64,000 nt of DNA from DAISJD01 sp036821645 (GCA_036821645.1 DAISJD010000001.1:1-64000); one strand, 5' to 3'. Positions 8,106 through 17,255 are shown, counted from the first letter of the stretch. A program made the numbers and translations. Notes: generated by a model from the letters alone, not told the origin.

Positions 8106-9498
8106 ACTCTTTCGGACCAGTACGTTTCGACTTCTTCTGGTTTATTTCGGCCTGTTCGCCACCTCGATGCTGGTGGTCTTGGGCCTGATCTATTGGCAGA
8201 CGGTCGTCTATGCCGATCAACAGACCGATGAAACCATCGACGCCGAGATTACTGGTCTCGAAGAACAATATCGCCAACGGGGCCTGTCGGGGCTCGTCCA
8301 AGTCATCAGTGAACGGGCAAGCCCCGATCGGGGCGGATCCATTCTCTACCTCTTGACCGATGCCGATCTGCGGCCACTCGCGGGCAATCTCAGCCGCTGG
8401 CCGGATGTGACTGTCGGATCCGACGGGTGGATGCGCTTTACCCTCGATTCGCCGGAACCCGGCTCGAAACGCAAACGCCATGTGGCCCAGGCGACCAGTT
8501 TTCTCTTGGCCGGCAATTACCAGCTTCTGGTCGGTCGCGACCTCGCCGAACGCATGGCCCTGCAAGATCGCGTCACCGGTGCCCTGATCTCCGCCGGCAG
8601 CCTCACGCTGCTGCTCGGCATTTTGGGCGGCGTCTTGATGAGCCGGACGATTCTGGGTCGGCTTCAGGCGATCAATCGGGCCAGTGCGCGTGTGATGCAA
8701 GGCGATCTTAGCGAACGCATCCCGGAACGGGGCCGCAACGATGAATTCGATCAGGTCGCCCGCACCCTGAACGCCATGCTGGACAAGATCGAACGGCTGA
8801 TGGCGGGCATGCGCCAAGTGACGGACAATATCGCCCATGATCTGAGATCGCCGTTAAGCCGCCTGCGCAGTCGCATCGAAATGACCCTGCGCAATCCGGC
8901 GGATATGGATCATTATCGCGCCACCCTGCACGATACGATCGCCGATGCGGATCAGTTGCTCGCCACTTTTTCAGCATTGCTCGATATCGCCGAAGCCGAA
9001 GCCGGCAGCCCGCGCGCCGTGATGGGGCCGGTCGATTTCGGCACCTTGGTCCGCGATCTCGTCGATCTCTACGAGCCGGTGATCGACGATCAAGGCCATG
9101 GGCTGACCGTGGAAATCCCCGATAGCCCCACCTTCGTTCAGGGCAATCAACCGTTTTTGAGCCGGGTCATCGTCAATCTGTTGGAAAATGCCCTGAAATA
9201 TACCCCAAGCCCTGGGATGATCCGCATCGCCCTTTCTCAAACACAAAGCAGCGTCATCCTGACGATCGCCGACAGCGGGCCCGGCATCCCAGAAGCGGCG
9301 CGCGAACGGGTGTTCGAGCGGTTCTTTCGGCTGGAATCGAGCCGTACGACGGAAGGCAACGGCCTTGGGCTTTCGCTCGTCAAAGCCGTCGTCCGGCTCC
9401 ATGGCGGCACCATTCGTCTTACCGATCGCGATCCAGGTGCGACCATGCCGGGCTTGGCCGCTATCGTGACTTTGCCGCGCCTTGTGGTAAATCCTTAA
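8098..9498 (+). CDS. HAMP-domain sensor histidine kinase
   Basis: A 466-residue kinase partner of the upstream regulator. A transmembrane helix near residues 10-30 and another near 165-185 flank a periplasmic sensor region. HAMP follows (GRLQAINRASARVMQGDLSE). The H-box is NIAHDLRSPLSRLR with His247, the N-box NLLENALKYTP, G1 DSGPGIP, and G2 GNGLGLSLVKAVV. The start is TTG at 8098, overlapping the regulator's stop. The HDLRSPL form of the H-box is common in QseC/TctE-like kinases. The signal is not predictable. Confidence 0.93.
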   Translation: MIELFRTSTFRLLLVYFGLFATSMLVVLGLIYWQTVVYADQQTDETIDAEITGLEEQYRQRGLSGLVQVISERASPDRGGSILYLLTDADLRPLAGNLSRWPDVTVGSDGWMRFTLDSPEPGSKRKRHVAQATSFLLAGNYQLLVGRDLAERMALQDRVTGALISAGSLTLLLGILGGVLMSRTILGRLQAINRASARVMQGDLSERIPERGRNDEFDQVARTLNAMLDKIERLMAGMRQVTDNIAHDLRSPLSRLRSRIEMTLRNPADMDHYRATLHDTIADADQLLATFSALLDIAEAEAGSPRAVMGPVDFGTLVRDLVDLYEPVIDDQGHGLTVEIPDSPTFVQGNQPFLSRVIVNLLENALKYTPSPGMIRIALSQTQSSVILTIADSGPGIPEAARERVFERFFRLESSRTTEGNGLGLSLVKAVVRLHGGTIRLTDRDPGATMPGLAAIVTLPRLVVNP

Positions 9499-9545
9499 AT
9501 CTTTCTGCGCGCACGCGATGCGGCATTGCGAGAGTATCTCTTATC

Positions 9546-10703
9546 GTGCTTTTCGATTTGCTTTACTGGCCCGGTTCGATCCTCCTAATCTTGGCTGGCG
9601 CTGGGTGCGTCTATCTCGCGATCGCCCTCGTCGCGGTCTGGCGGTTCAGCAGCACACCGCTGCCGACAGCATCCCACCATCCATCGGTCGTGATTCTGAA
9701 GCCGGTTTGCGGTGCCGATCCTGGACTTTACGAAAATTTGGTCTCCTTCGCCCGTCAATCCTACCGGGGGCCGGTGCAGATGGTGATCGGCGCCCATCGG
9801 GACAGCGATCCGGCGGTTGCCGTCGCCCGCCAAGTCATCGCCGATCTGCCCGAACGGGACATCCATCTCGTGATCGACGAGACGCTGGGCGGCACAAACT
9901 ATAAAATTTGCAACCTGCAAAACATGATGGCCGTGGTCAAACCCTATGACATTCTGGTCATCGCCGACAGCGACATGCGCGCTGAACCGCATTATCTGGA
10001 GTCGGTGACGACGCCGCTTCAAGATCCGGGCAACGGGCTCGTCACCTGTCTCTATCGCGGGCATTCGACCGGGGGATTGAGTTCGGATTTCGGGGCGGCC
10101 CACATCAATTTCGGGTTCCTGCCTTCCGTTTTGGTCGGCCGTCTGTTCGGGGGGGCGGCCGGTTGCTTCGGGGCGACGATGGTAATCCGACGCACGACCT
10201 TCGCGGCGATCGGGGGGTTTGCCGCCCTGATCAACCATCTGGCCGACGATTATATGTTGGGCCTTTATGTCCGCGCACAGGGTTTAAAAACCGTTTTATC
10301 CCGTTATATCATCGACGATTACGTGCTGGAGCCCGATTTCAAAAGCCTGTTTGCCCACGAACTGCGCTGGCACCGCACGATCCGGTCGATTACCCCCTTG
10401 GGCCTTGCCGGATCGATCCTGACCAATCCCGTCGGCCTCGCACTTATCGCACTGCCGCTGAGTGGCTTCGCCGCCAGTGCATGGCTTATTCTCTTCGCAA
10501 GCTTGGCGACGCGCACCGCTCTGATATATAGCTGTTGCTTCGCCTTGGGACAGAGGCCATTGTCGCCGGTCTGGATACCGGCCCGCGACGCCTTGACACT
10601 GGTGATCTTGATCGCCAGTTTCTTCGGGCATCGCGTGACGTGGCGCAACAGTGCCTTTCACGTCGGCGATACTGGTGAATTGACCCTGGAGCAGGACGTC
10701 TGA
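9546..10703 (+). CDS. hpnI: Hopanoid glycosyltransferase HpnI (GT21-like)
   Basis: A 385-residue membrane-associated glycosyltransferase resembling ceramide glucosyltransferase. There is an N-terminal transmembrane helix, nucleotide-sugar site VVILKPVCGADP, metal-binding IADSDMR, LADDYMLG, and the acceptor/processive-like HELRWHRTIRS motif, then C-terminal hydrophobic segments. HpnI transfers N-acetylglucosamine to bacteriohopanetetrol, the first step towards cyclitol-ether hopanoids. The start is GTG at 9546 with a weak ribosome-binding site. It begins 47 bp after the kinase and is followed by hpnJ, hpnK and hpnL, which fixes the assignment. Confidence 0.9.
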   Translation: MLFDLLYWPGSILLILAGAGCVYLAIALVAVWRFSSTPLPTASHHPSVVILKPVCGADPGLYENLVSFARQSYRGPVQMVIGAHRDSDPAVAVARQVIADLPERDIHLVIDETLGGTNYKICNLQNMMAVVKPYDILVIADSDMRAEPHYLESVTTPLQDPGNGLVTCLYRGHSTGGLSSDFGAAHINFGFLPSVLVGRLFGGAAGCFGATMVIRRTTFAAIGGFAALINHLADDYMLGLYVRAQGLKTVLSRYIIDDYVLEPDFKSLFAHELRWHRTIRSITPLGLAGSILTNPVGLALIALPLSGFAASAWLILFASLATRTALIYSCCFALGQRPLSPVWIPARDALTLVILIASFFGHRVTWRNSAFHVGDTGELTLEQDV

Positions 10704-10794
10704 CGCTTGCTCTTATTCAAGATGGTGGAAATCGATCGTTTGTGGGCCCGGTTCGGCCCTCGCAACGTCGCTTTCTCGTAGGAGATCTGTTGGC

Positions 10795-12228
10795 ATGATG
10801 AAGACCCTGTTTCTGCAAGCGCCGTCCTTCGAAGGTTTCGACGGTGGTGCGGGGTCCCGGTACCAAGCCCGTCGCGAAATCAAGTCGTTCTGGTTTCCCA
10901 CATGGCTTGCCCAACCCGCCGCCCTGGTGCCCGGCTCGACCCTGATCGACGCCCCGCCCGCGCGCAAGAAACTGGCCGATGTCCTGCCGCTGGCCAAGAG
11001 CTTCGACCTCGCCGTCCTGCACACCTCGACCCCGTCTTTTGCCTCCGACGTCAAGGTCGCCGAAGCGATGAAGGCGGAAAATCCCAATCTCAAGATCGGC
11101 TTCGTCGGGGCTAAGGTCGCCGTCGAAGCTCATAAGAGCCTAGAAGCCGCCCCGATCGTCGATTTCGTCGCCCGCGAAGAGTTCGATTTCACCTTGAAAG
11201 AAATGGCCGAAGGTCAGGACTGGTCCAAGGTCAACGGCATCAGCTATCGCAATGCCGACGGCGTCATCGTCCATAACGACAATCGCGCCATCATCGAAAA
11301 TATGGACGAATTGCCCTTCGTCACCGAAGTCTATAAAAAGCATCTGCGGATCGAAGATTATTTCATCGGCTATCTGAAGCACCCGTATATTTCGATCTAT
11401 ACCGGGCGCGGCTGCAAATCCCGCTGCACCTTCTGCCTCTGGCCCCAGACCGTGGGCGGCCATCGCTACCGCACCCGTTCCGTCGCCCATGTGATCGAAG
11501 AAATCAAGCTTGCGCGCCATTATTTCCCGCAAGTGAAAGAATTTTTCTTCGATGACGATACGTTCACCGACGATTTGCCCCGTGCCGAGGCGATTGCGCG
11601 CGAATTGGGCAAATTGGGCGTAACTTGGTCCTGCAATGCCAAGGCCAACGTCCCTTACGAAACCCTGAAGGTCCTGCGCGAGAATGGGTTGCGCCTGCTG
11701 TTGGTCGGCTATGAATCCGGCAATCAGCAGATCCTGCACAATATCAAGAAGGGCATGCGGATCGAAGTCGCCAAGGAATTCACCAAGAATTGCCATAAGC
11801 TCGGCATTACCATTCACGGCACCTTCATTCTGGGTTTGCCGGGTGAGACCAAGGAAACCATCGAAGAAACCATCAAATATGCGACGGAAATCAACCCGCA
11901 TACGATTCAGGTTTCACTGGCCGCCCCGTATCCCGGCACGTTCCTCTTCAATCAAGCAGTCGAAAATGGCTGGCTCGATATCGAACATGCCGACCTGATC
12001 GACGAACATGGCGTGCAGATGGCCCCGTTGCACTATCCGCACTTGAGCCACACGGAAATATTCACCTCAGTAGAAACATTCTATCGTCGGTTCTATTTCC
12101 GGTCCGGCAAGATCGCTTCCCTCGTCGGCGAGATGATCATGAGCCCGACCATGATGCAGCGCCGTTTACGCGAAGGGGTGGAATTCTTCCAATTCCTGAA
12201 CGAACGTCGTCAGATCTCGAACGGTTAA
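10795..12228 (+). CDS. hpnJ: Hopanoid radical SAM enzyme HpnJ
   Basis: A 477-residue B12-binding-type radical SAM protein. The N-terminal half contains the characteristic QAPSFEGFDGGAGSRYQAR block of HpnJ. The iron-sulfur cluster Cys residues are C207, C211 and C214 in GRGCKSRCTFCLWPQ, followed by FFFDDDTFT and GLPGETKETIEE. HpnJ contracts the glucosamine headgroup of the hopanoid into the cyclitol ether. Start ATG 10795 (a second ATG follows directly), ten bases after AGGAG. It shares the operon with hpnI (91-bp gap) and hpnK (9-bp gap). Confidence 0.95.
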   Translation: MMKTLFLQAPSFEGFDGGAGSRYQARREIKSFWFPTWLAQPAALVPGSTLIDAPPARKKLADVLPLAKSFDLAVLHTSTPSFASDVKVAEAMKAENPNLKIGFVGAKVAVEAHKSLEAAPIVDFVAREEFDFTLKEMAEGQDWSKVNGISYRNADGVIVHNDNRAIIENMDELPFVTEVYKKHLRIEDYFIGYLKHPYISIYTGRGCKSRCTFCLWPQTVGGHRYRTRSVAHVIEEIKLARHYFPQVKEFFFDDDTFTDDLPRAEAIARELGKLGVTWSCNAKANVPYETLKVLRENGLRLLLVGYESGNQQILHNIKKGMRIEVAKEFTKNCHKLGITIHGTFILGLPGETKETIEETIKYATEINPHTIQVSLAAPYPGTFLFNQAVENGWLDIEHADLIDEHGVQMAPLHYPHLSHTEIFTSVETFYRRFYFRSGKIASLVGEMIMSPTMMQRRLREGVEFFQFLNERRQISNG

Positions 12229-12237
12229 GGTCAGACC

Positions 12238-13107
12238 CTGAAACAGGTTATTTTCTCGGCTGACGATTTCGGCCTCGATCTTGCCGTGAACGCGGCGATC
12301 GAGGCCGCCCATACGCAGGGGGTGCTGACCAGCGCCAGCCTGATGATGGGGGAGGCTGCGACCGCCGATGCCATCGCACGGGCGCGGCGCTTGCCGGACC
12401 TCAAGGTCGGTTTGCATCTTGCCCTCATCGAGGCCAATCCCATTTCCGCGCGCGAGGCGATACCCGGTCTCATCGGACAGGATGGGCGTTTTCCGAGCGC
12501 CATGGTGCGGGCCGGGTTTCGGTTTTTCTTTCTGCCTCAGATCCGCGCCCAGTTGGCCCGTGAAATTCGCGCTCAATTTAGCCTGTTTGCGGCAACCGGT
12601 CTGCCGCTCGACCATGTCAATACCCATAAGCATATCCACCTTCATCCGACCGTCGCCCGGCTCATCCTCGATATCGGGCAGGAATTCGGCTTGAAGGCAA
12701 TGCGGATCCCCTATGAACCCCACGGACCGATTGCGGCTGCGACCGGGGGTCCAGCGGCAGCCGGTTTTGGAGACGCGGCCCTGCGCCTCTGGACGCGGCA
12801 ATTGCGGGCGGCGGTACGCAAACGCGGCCTCGTCGCCAACGATCAGGTATTCGGTCTTGCCTGGTCGGGGGCGATGGACGAAGAAAAACTCCTTGCCCTC
12901 ATTCCCCATCTGCCCAACGGGGTAAGCGAGATTTATTTCCATCCGGCAACGACCCTCACCCCCGGCTTGGCCCAAACCATGCCGACATATCATCATGCCG
13001 ATGAATTGGCCGCCCTCATCAGCCCCCGTGTCAAAGAATCCCTTGCAGCCAACGGGATCGCCCGCACCAGTTTCACGGATCTGGCCCTGGCCGCGAGCGG
13101 CCGATGA
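12238..13107 (+). CDS. hpnK: Hopanoid deacetylase HpnK (YdjC-like), apparent CTG start
   Basis: A 289-residue YdjC/ChbG-fold deacetylase that removes the N-acetyl group from glucosaminyl-hopanoid. The metal-binding N-terminal motif SADDFG lies at codons 7-12, and HVNTHKHIHLHP (about residue 124) and YHHADELAALI follow. No ATG, GTG or TTG occurs in frame between the hpnJ stop (12226-12228) and GTG 12286, and starting at GTG 12286 would delete the catalytic ADDFG. CTG at 12238, seven bases after AAGG, gives the canonical start (M)KQVIFSADDFG. The stop overlaps the hpnL start (ATGA). Confidence 0.9.
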   Translation: MKQVIFSADDFGLDLAVNAAIEAAHTQGVLTSASLMMGEAATADAIARARRLPDLKVGLHLALIEANPISAREAIPGLIGQDGRFPSAMVRAGFRFFFLPQIRAQLAREIRAQFSLFAATGLPLDHVNTHKHIHLHPTVARLILDIGQEFGLKAMRIPYEPHGPIAAATGGPAAAGFGDAALRLWTRQLRAAVRKRGLVANDQVFGLAWSGAMDEEKLLALIPHLPNGVSEIYFHPATTLTPGLAQTMPTYHHADELAALISPRVKESLAANGIARTSFTDLALAASGR

Positions 13108-14087
13108 TTCCAACCGTCCTCATCTTCGGGCTTGGCGGTCTCCTTCTGCTGGTCGGCCTCTTCGTCGCGCAGGACATGTCTCTCGTCTTGTCAACCTTGG
13201 CCGAAGGCGGTTTCGGCTTGATCGGGGCCAGTCTGTTTCACACGGTGCCGATGATCGTCAATGCCGAGGCGTGGCGTTTACTGTTCGTCAGCGGCCGCCC
13301 GTCCCTGCCCCGGATGGTCTATGCTGTGTGGATCCGGGAATCCGTGAACGGTCTATTGCCGGTTGCCCGGATCGGGGGAGAGGTCGTCTCCTATCGCCTT
13401 TTGGTGCAGCGTGGGCTCAGTGCCGCCACGGTCGCGGCCAGTCTGATCACCGATATTACCTTATCCATGGTCAGCCAATTTCTCTTCACGATCACGGGCC
13501 TCGTCCTCTTGCTGCTGCGGCTCGACGATGCCGCCATTGTGTGGCGCATCGGGCTTGGCCTGCTTACCGTTGTGCCGCTTTTGGCGCTGTTTTATGTCGT
13601 TCAACAGGTCGGCATCGTCGCGATCGGTGCAAAACTCGTCGCCACCCTCTTCGGCAATCATTGGGGCGATCTCGTCGGCAATGCTGGGCGGCTCGATCGC
13701 ATGATCCGCGTGACATACCGCCGTCCCGGTCGGGTTGTCGGAAGTGTGTTTTGGCAATTTGTCGGCTGGATGCTGGGCACGGGTGAAATCTGGTTCGCCC
13801 TGTCGGCCATGGGACGGACGATCTCGCTTTATGACGCGTGCTTGCTAGAATCCGTGGCGCAGGCGATCAGTTCCGCAGCCTTTCTGGTGCCCGGTGCCGT
13901 CGGCGTTCAAGAAGGCGGCTTCGTCCTGTTCGGCAGTCTTTTGGGCCTCGCCCCCGAAACGGCGCTTGCCATGGCGCTTGCCCGGCGCATCCGCGATCTC
14001 GTCATCTTCCTGCCCGGCCTTTTGTGCTGGCAGGTGGGTGAAATGCGCCATCAACTGCGACGCAGGATTTTAAAAGGCAGGGCATAA
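13104..14087 (+). CDS. hpnL: HpnL-like flippase-fold membrane protein (LPG_synthase_TM)
   Basis: A 327-residue polytopic membrane protein of the lysylphosphatidylglycerol-synthase transmembrane family. About eight hydrophobic segments are present, with RESVNGLLPVARIGGEVVSYRLL split around residues 73-95 and the conserved VPGAVGVQEGGFVL near residue 265. As the last gene of hpnIJKL it matches HpnL, proposed to help move or retain modified hopanoids in the membrane. Translation is coupled to hpnK by the ATGA overlap. Confidence 0.9.
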   Translation: MIPTVLIFGLGGLLLLVGLFVAQDMSLVLSTLAEGGFGLIGASLFHTVPMIVNAEAWRLLFVSGRPSLPRMVYAVWIRESVNGLLPVARIGGEVVSYRLLVQRGLSAATVAASLITDITLSMVSQFLFTITGLVLLLLRLDDAAIVWRIGLGLLTVVPLLALFYVVQQVGIVAIGAKLVATLFGNHWGDLVGNAGRLDRMIRVTYRRPGRVVGSVFWQFVGWMLGTGEIWFALSAMGRTISLYDACLLESVAQAISSAAFLVPGAVGVQEGGFVLFGSLLGLAPETALAMALARRIRDLVIFLPGLLCWQVGEMRHQLRRRILKGRA

Positions 14088-14296
14088 TCGCCCAGATCTG
14101 GTGCCGTCCCTGGCCGTGTACGGGGGTGGCGATCGGAAAATGCCGCAAGGGTGCTTGTCGGCACGTCGGTTGCGCCCTATGTCCCTTGTCAGTGGCTGAA
14201 TCGGGCGATCGTATCGGGGGTTACGCCAAGGCGAACCCGCGATCGAATGCCCGACCATGCCAGGATCACCCACCCGCACAAGAGAGCCCCAGACTG

Positions 14297-14995
14297 ATGT
14301 ACGATCTCTATTATTGGCCGACCCCCAATGGCCACAAGATCACGATGTTCCTCGAAGAAGTGGGTGCCCCTTACACGATCAAGCCGGTCAATATCGGCAA
14401 GGGCGAGCAATTCGAGCCGGACTTCCTGAAAATTTCCCCCAACAACCGGATGCCGGCCCTGGTCGACCATGCCCCGGCCGACGGCAGTGCGCCACTGTCC
14501 ATTTTTGAATCCGGGGCGATTCTACTGTATCTCGCCGAAAAAACCGGCCGGTTCATCCCAAGCGACCTTCATGGTCGCGCCGAGGTTCTGCAATGGTTGT
14601 TCTGGCAAATGGGGGGGCTTGGCCCGATGTTGGGCCAAAATCACCATTTCACCCAATATGCCCCAGAACCGATTCCCTATGCCATTGACCGCTACGTCAA
14701 GGAAACGGCCCGGCTTTACGGCGTCCTCAATCGCCGCCTTGCCGATCGGGAATTCGTGGCCGGTGCCTATTCGATCGCCGATATGGCAGCCTATCCCTGG
14801 ATCGTTCTCTATGAGCGCCAACGCCAGGATCTCAACGATTTTCCCCATGTCAAACGCTGGCACGACACGATCGCGGCCATGCCCGCAACCATCCGGGCTT
14901 ATGCCAAGGGCAAAGAGGTCAGCACTGCATCGACCATGAGCGAAGAGGCCAAGAAAGTCCTGTTCGGCCAAGGGGCCGAGTTGCCGAAACGCTGA
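14297..14995 (+). CDS. Glutathione S-transferase (YfcG/Nu-like)
   Basis: A 232-residue GST. The thioredoxin-fold N-terminus begins MYDLYYWPTPNGHKITMFLE, with the NNRMPALVD cis-proline loop and the glutathione gamma-glutamyl site FESGAILLYLAEKTG. The helical C-terminal domain has the N-capping SIADMAAYPW motif. The pattern PTPNG.KI resembles Nu-class (YfcG/YghU) enzymes with disulfide-bond reductase activity. The start at 14297 was chosen by family alignment; the frame is open further upstream. A 12-bp-stem hairpin follows. Confidence 0.92.
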   Translation: MYDLYYWPTPNGHKITMFLEEVGAPYTIKPVNIGKGEQFEPDFLKISPNNRMPALVDHAPADGSAPLSIFESGAILLYLAEKTGRFIPSDLHGRAEVLQWLFWQMGGLGPMLGQNHHFTQYAPEPIPYAIDRYVKETARLYGVLNRRLADREFVAGAYSIADMAAYPWIVLYERQRQDLNDFPHVKRWHDTIAAMPATIRAYAKGKEVSTASTMSEEAKKVLFGQGAELPKR

Positions 14996-15014
14996 CAAGG
15001 GGGGCATACCCCGC

Positions 15015-15059
15015 ACGGCATTGCCCCCGGCTCTTCTGTGATCCCAAGGGCAATGCCGT
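15015..15059. terminator. Bidirectional hairpin between GST and TonB receptor genes
   Basis: Perfect 12-bp stem ACGGCATTGCCC (15015-15026) with GGGCAATGCCGT (15048-15059), 21-nt loop. The right arm touches the stop codon of the convergent TonB-dependent receptor gene. There is no long T-run on either side. Confidence 0.6.
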
Positions 15060-17227
15060 CAAAAATCCACACCGATTGCACCGAAAACCCCCCGCCGCGC
15101 ACCGAATTGCGGGGCACCCACCCCAACACCGGTCCCATCGCGGATTTCATAACGCGCATCGAACAGGTTTGCGACATCGAGGCGCAGGGTCAACCGATCG
15201 CCCTCGCCACCGCCCTCGCCACTGCCCTTGCCACTGCCAAGATCGGCGACGCGCAGTTTTTGCACCAAAGACAGATTGACCACCGTATAATCCGGCAAGG
15301 CGCGACCGTTGGGCGTCGTCCCATCGGCGCGCAGGCCGCTGCCATGGAGAAGATCGCCCGACAGAGTGAGATCGCCCCACCGATAGCTGACCCCGGTCGA
15401 TAGGGTGACGATCTGATCATGATCGAGGGGGATGCGACGGGCCGCGATGACGGCAAGATCGCCCGGATCGACATTAAATTCACTGGACACGATCCGACGT
15501 CCCGTGGCCCGTGCTACGGCCAGATTGACAAAGCCACCGAACGGGCCTTCGGTATAATTCACCACCGTTTCGAGCCCTTTTTGCGTGCCATGGGCGTAAT
15601 TGAAGGCGGTCAGGATAATCGGTGCACCGAACTGGCCCTCGTCGATCAGGTTGCGGGATTTCTTGAGGTAAGCGTCAAGTCCCACGGTAAGACCGGGAAT
15701 GACCGTTCGGGTGATCCCAAGATCGATATAATCGGCCCGTTCGGCCTTGGGCTGATGATTGATCAACGACAGCGGGGCGGCCGTCGTTCCCACAAACTTT
15801 TGGATGCTGGTATTGGCGATCAACGCGAACGGCGGCGGGGTAAAATACCGCGCATAACCGGCATGGATCGTGGTGACGGCATCCGGCGTATAGACCAGAG
15901 AGGCCCGGGGGCTGAAGGCCCGATCATGAATGAATTGATCGACGAGATCATAGCGCGCCCCACCATTGAGCGTGATCGCGTCCGTCAGTTTGACTGAATC
16001 CTGACCATAAACCCCATAGGTAAATCCGGTCTTCGCACTTTCATCCAAGATCGCCTGCGGCCGGTCGCTGGTTTGTTGACCCTGAGCGTCAACCGGCAAA
16101 ACCTGGGCCAGGGTTCGCCCAGTGGCCCGGTCCCCTTCGGCAAGGAAACCAAAGCGCGCAGTATGGCGATCCCCCAGTTTCACACTGCCATCGAGTTGCG
16201 CGCCTGCCGCGACCGATCGGCGATAGGCGTCTTCTGCAATACCGGTAAACAGCAGGTCGCCCAACCGATCTGGACGAAACTGCAAACTCGACAAGCGCCC
16301 GAAGACGGATGCCTGAAGATCGAGTGTTCCGCGCGTCAGAATATAACTCACGGCACCGAAATCCGTGATCTCCTTTTGGGTTTCGCGCAACGCATCGCTG
16401 GTAAAATTTTGCATCCCCTTCACGGCCACCCCCATCATCGGCTGGAGGCCGGACCGATTAGGGATCTCAAAGGCATTGCGCGATACACCCAAAATCAGCG
16501 AAAGCCTGCTATCGGCATCCAACCCATGGTCAAGCAGTAAGAAGCCCTGCCCCTGGCGGCTTTGGTCATGGAGCGGAACGGTGCGCCCATCGGGCGATTC
16601 AAGGCCGAGCCCCGTATCCTTCACGGTCCCGCTCAGAAAATAGCCCGTACCGCCGATCATGCCGCCCACCTCGGCCGCGATCTGGCGGTCGTCCGGCCCG
16701 CCCGCCCGCACCGTCAGGTTCCCGCCTTGGTCGAACGCCCCTTCCTTGGTCGTGATATCCACGATCCCCGCCGTGCGCAGTCCATATTGCGCCGGCAAGG
16801 CCCCGGTGATGAGATCGATTTTATCGGCAAGCCGCGGCGATAAGGCCTGGCCGAACCCGCTGATCCCTTCGGGCAGGATGATCCCGTTCAAGCGAAATTG
16901 CAGATTGGCATGTTCGCCGCGCACATGGAGTTGGCCGAAGGAATCGCCCGCCACCCCCGGCAAGCGCTGCAAAGTTTGATTGAGCGGCGCATCGACCCCA
17001 CCGGGAACCGCCGCGATGGCCGCTTGATCGAGCCGATTGATCGTCGCCCCCAACGGGGGTTGCACGGCCTGCCGGGCGGCCCGCACCCGAGCCCCCGTAA
17101 CCTCGATCACCTCAACCTGGACCGGTGGGGGAGCCAGCCCCTCGGCATCCCTTACCGTTTGGGCGGAGAGCGGCCTGCCGATCCCCAGGGAACCCATCGC
17201 CAGAACCACCATCAGTGCGAAACGCAT
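15059..17227 (-). CDS. TonB-dependent outer-membrane receptor
   Basis: A 722-residue receptor with a signal peptide (1-22, ending LSAQ), a TonB-box-like VEVIEVTG, a plug domain (LNQTLQRLPGVAGDSFGQLHVRGEHANLQ is its core, split around residues 80-110) and a 22-strand-type barrel. The C-terminus has DVANLFDARYEIRDG and ends in a terminal aromatic (GVDF). Two Zur-like palindromes sit just upstream, so zinc (ZnuD-like) uptake is the leading hypothesis; cobalamin or other metal complexes are possible. An odd feature is a Gly-Ser-Glu/Lys repeat near residues 664-676. Confidence 0.92.
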   Translation of the reverse strand: MRFALMVVLAMGSLGIGRPLSAQTVRDAEGLAPPPVQVEVIEVTGARVRAARQAVQPPLGATINRLDQAAIAAVPGGVDAPLNQTLQRLPGVAGDSFGQLHVRGEHANLQFRLNGIILPEGISGFGQALSPRLADKIDLITGALPAQYGLRTAGIVDITTKEGAFDQGGNLTVRAGGPDDRQIAAEVGGMIGGTGYFLSGTVKDTGLGLESPDGRTVPLHDQSRQGQGFLLLDHGLDADSRLSLILGVSRNAFEIPNRSGLQPMMGVAVKGMQNFTSDALRETQKEITDFGAVSYILTRGTLDLQASVFGRLSSLQFRPDRLGDLLFTGIAEDAYRRSVAAGAQLDGSVKLGDRHTARFGFLAEGDRATGRTLAQVLPVDAQGQQTSDRPQAILDESAKTGFTYGVYGQDSVKLTDAITLNGGARYDLVDQFIHDRAFSPRASLVYTPDAVTTIHAGYARYFTPPPFALIANTSIQKFVGTTAAPLSLINHQPKAERADYIDLGITRTVIPGLTVGLDAYLKKSRNLIDEGQFGAPIILTAFNYAHGTQKGLETVVNYTEGPFGGFVNLAVARATGRRIVSSEFNVDPGDLAVIAARRIPLDHDQIVTLSTGVSYRWGDLTLSGDLLHGSGLRADGTTPNGRALPDYTVVNLSLVQKLRVADLGSGKGSGEGGGEGDRLTLRLDVANLFDARYEIRDGTGVGVGAPQFGARRGVFGAIGVDF
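15203..15238 (-). repeat. Three 12-bp tandem repeats inside the TonB-receptor gene
   Basis: Three consecutive 12-bp units (15203-15214, 15215-15226, 15227-15238) read on the minus strand as GGCAGTGGCAAG, GGCAGTGGCGAG and GGCGGTGGCGAG. They encode GSGK-GSGE-GGGE close to the C-terminus, probably in an extracellular loop. The in-frame unit length would allow loop-length variation. Confidence 0.75.
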
Positions 17228-17241
17228 CGCCGGACCTATTT

Positions 17242-17255
17242 TATGTTATAACATA
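17242..17255. promoter_or_regulatory. Zur-like operator 1 (proximal)
   Basis: A perfect 14-bp palindrome TATGTTATAACATA lies 15 bp upstream of the receptor start codon. It shares the core ATGTTATAACAT with a second site 50 bp further upstream. It resembles the proteobacterial Zur box (TGTTATAWYATRACA) over its left half. It overlaps the expected transcript start region. Confidence 0.5.
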
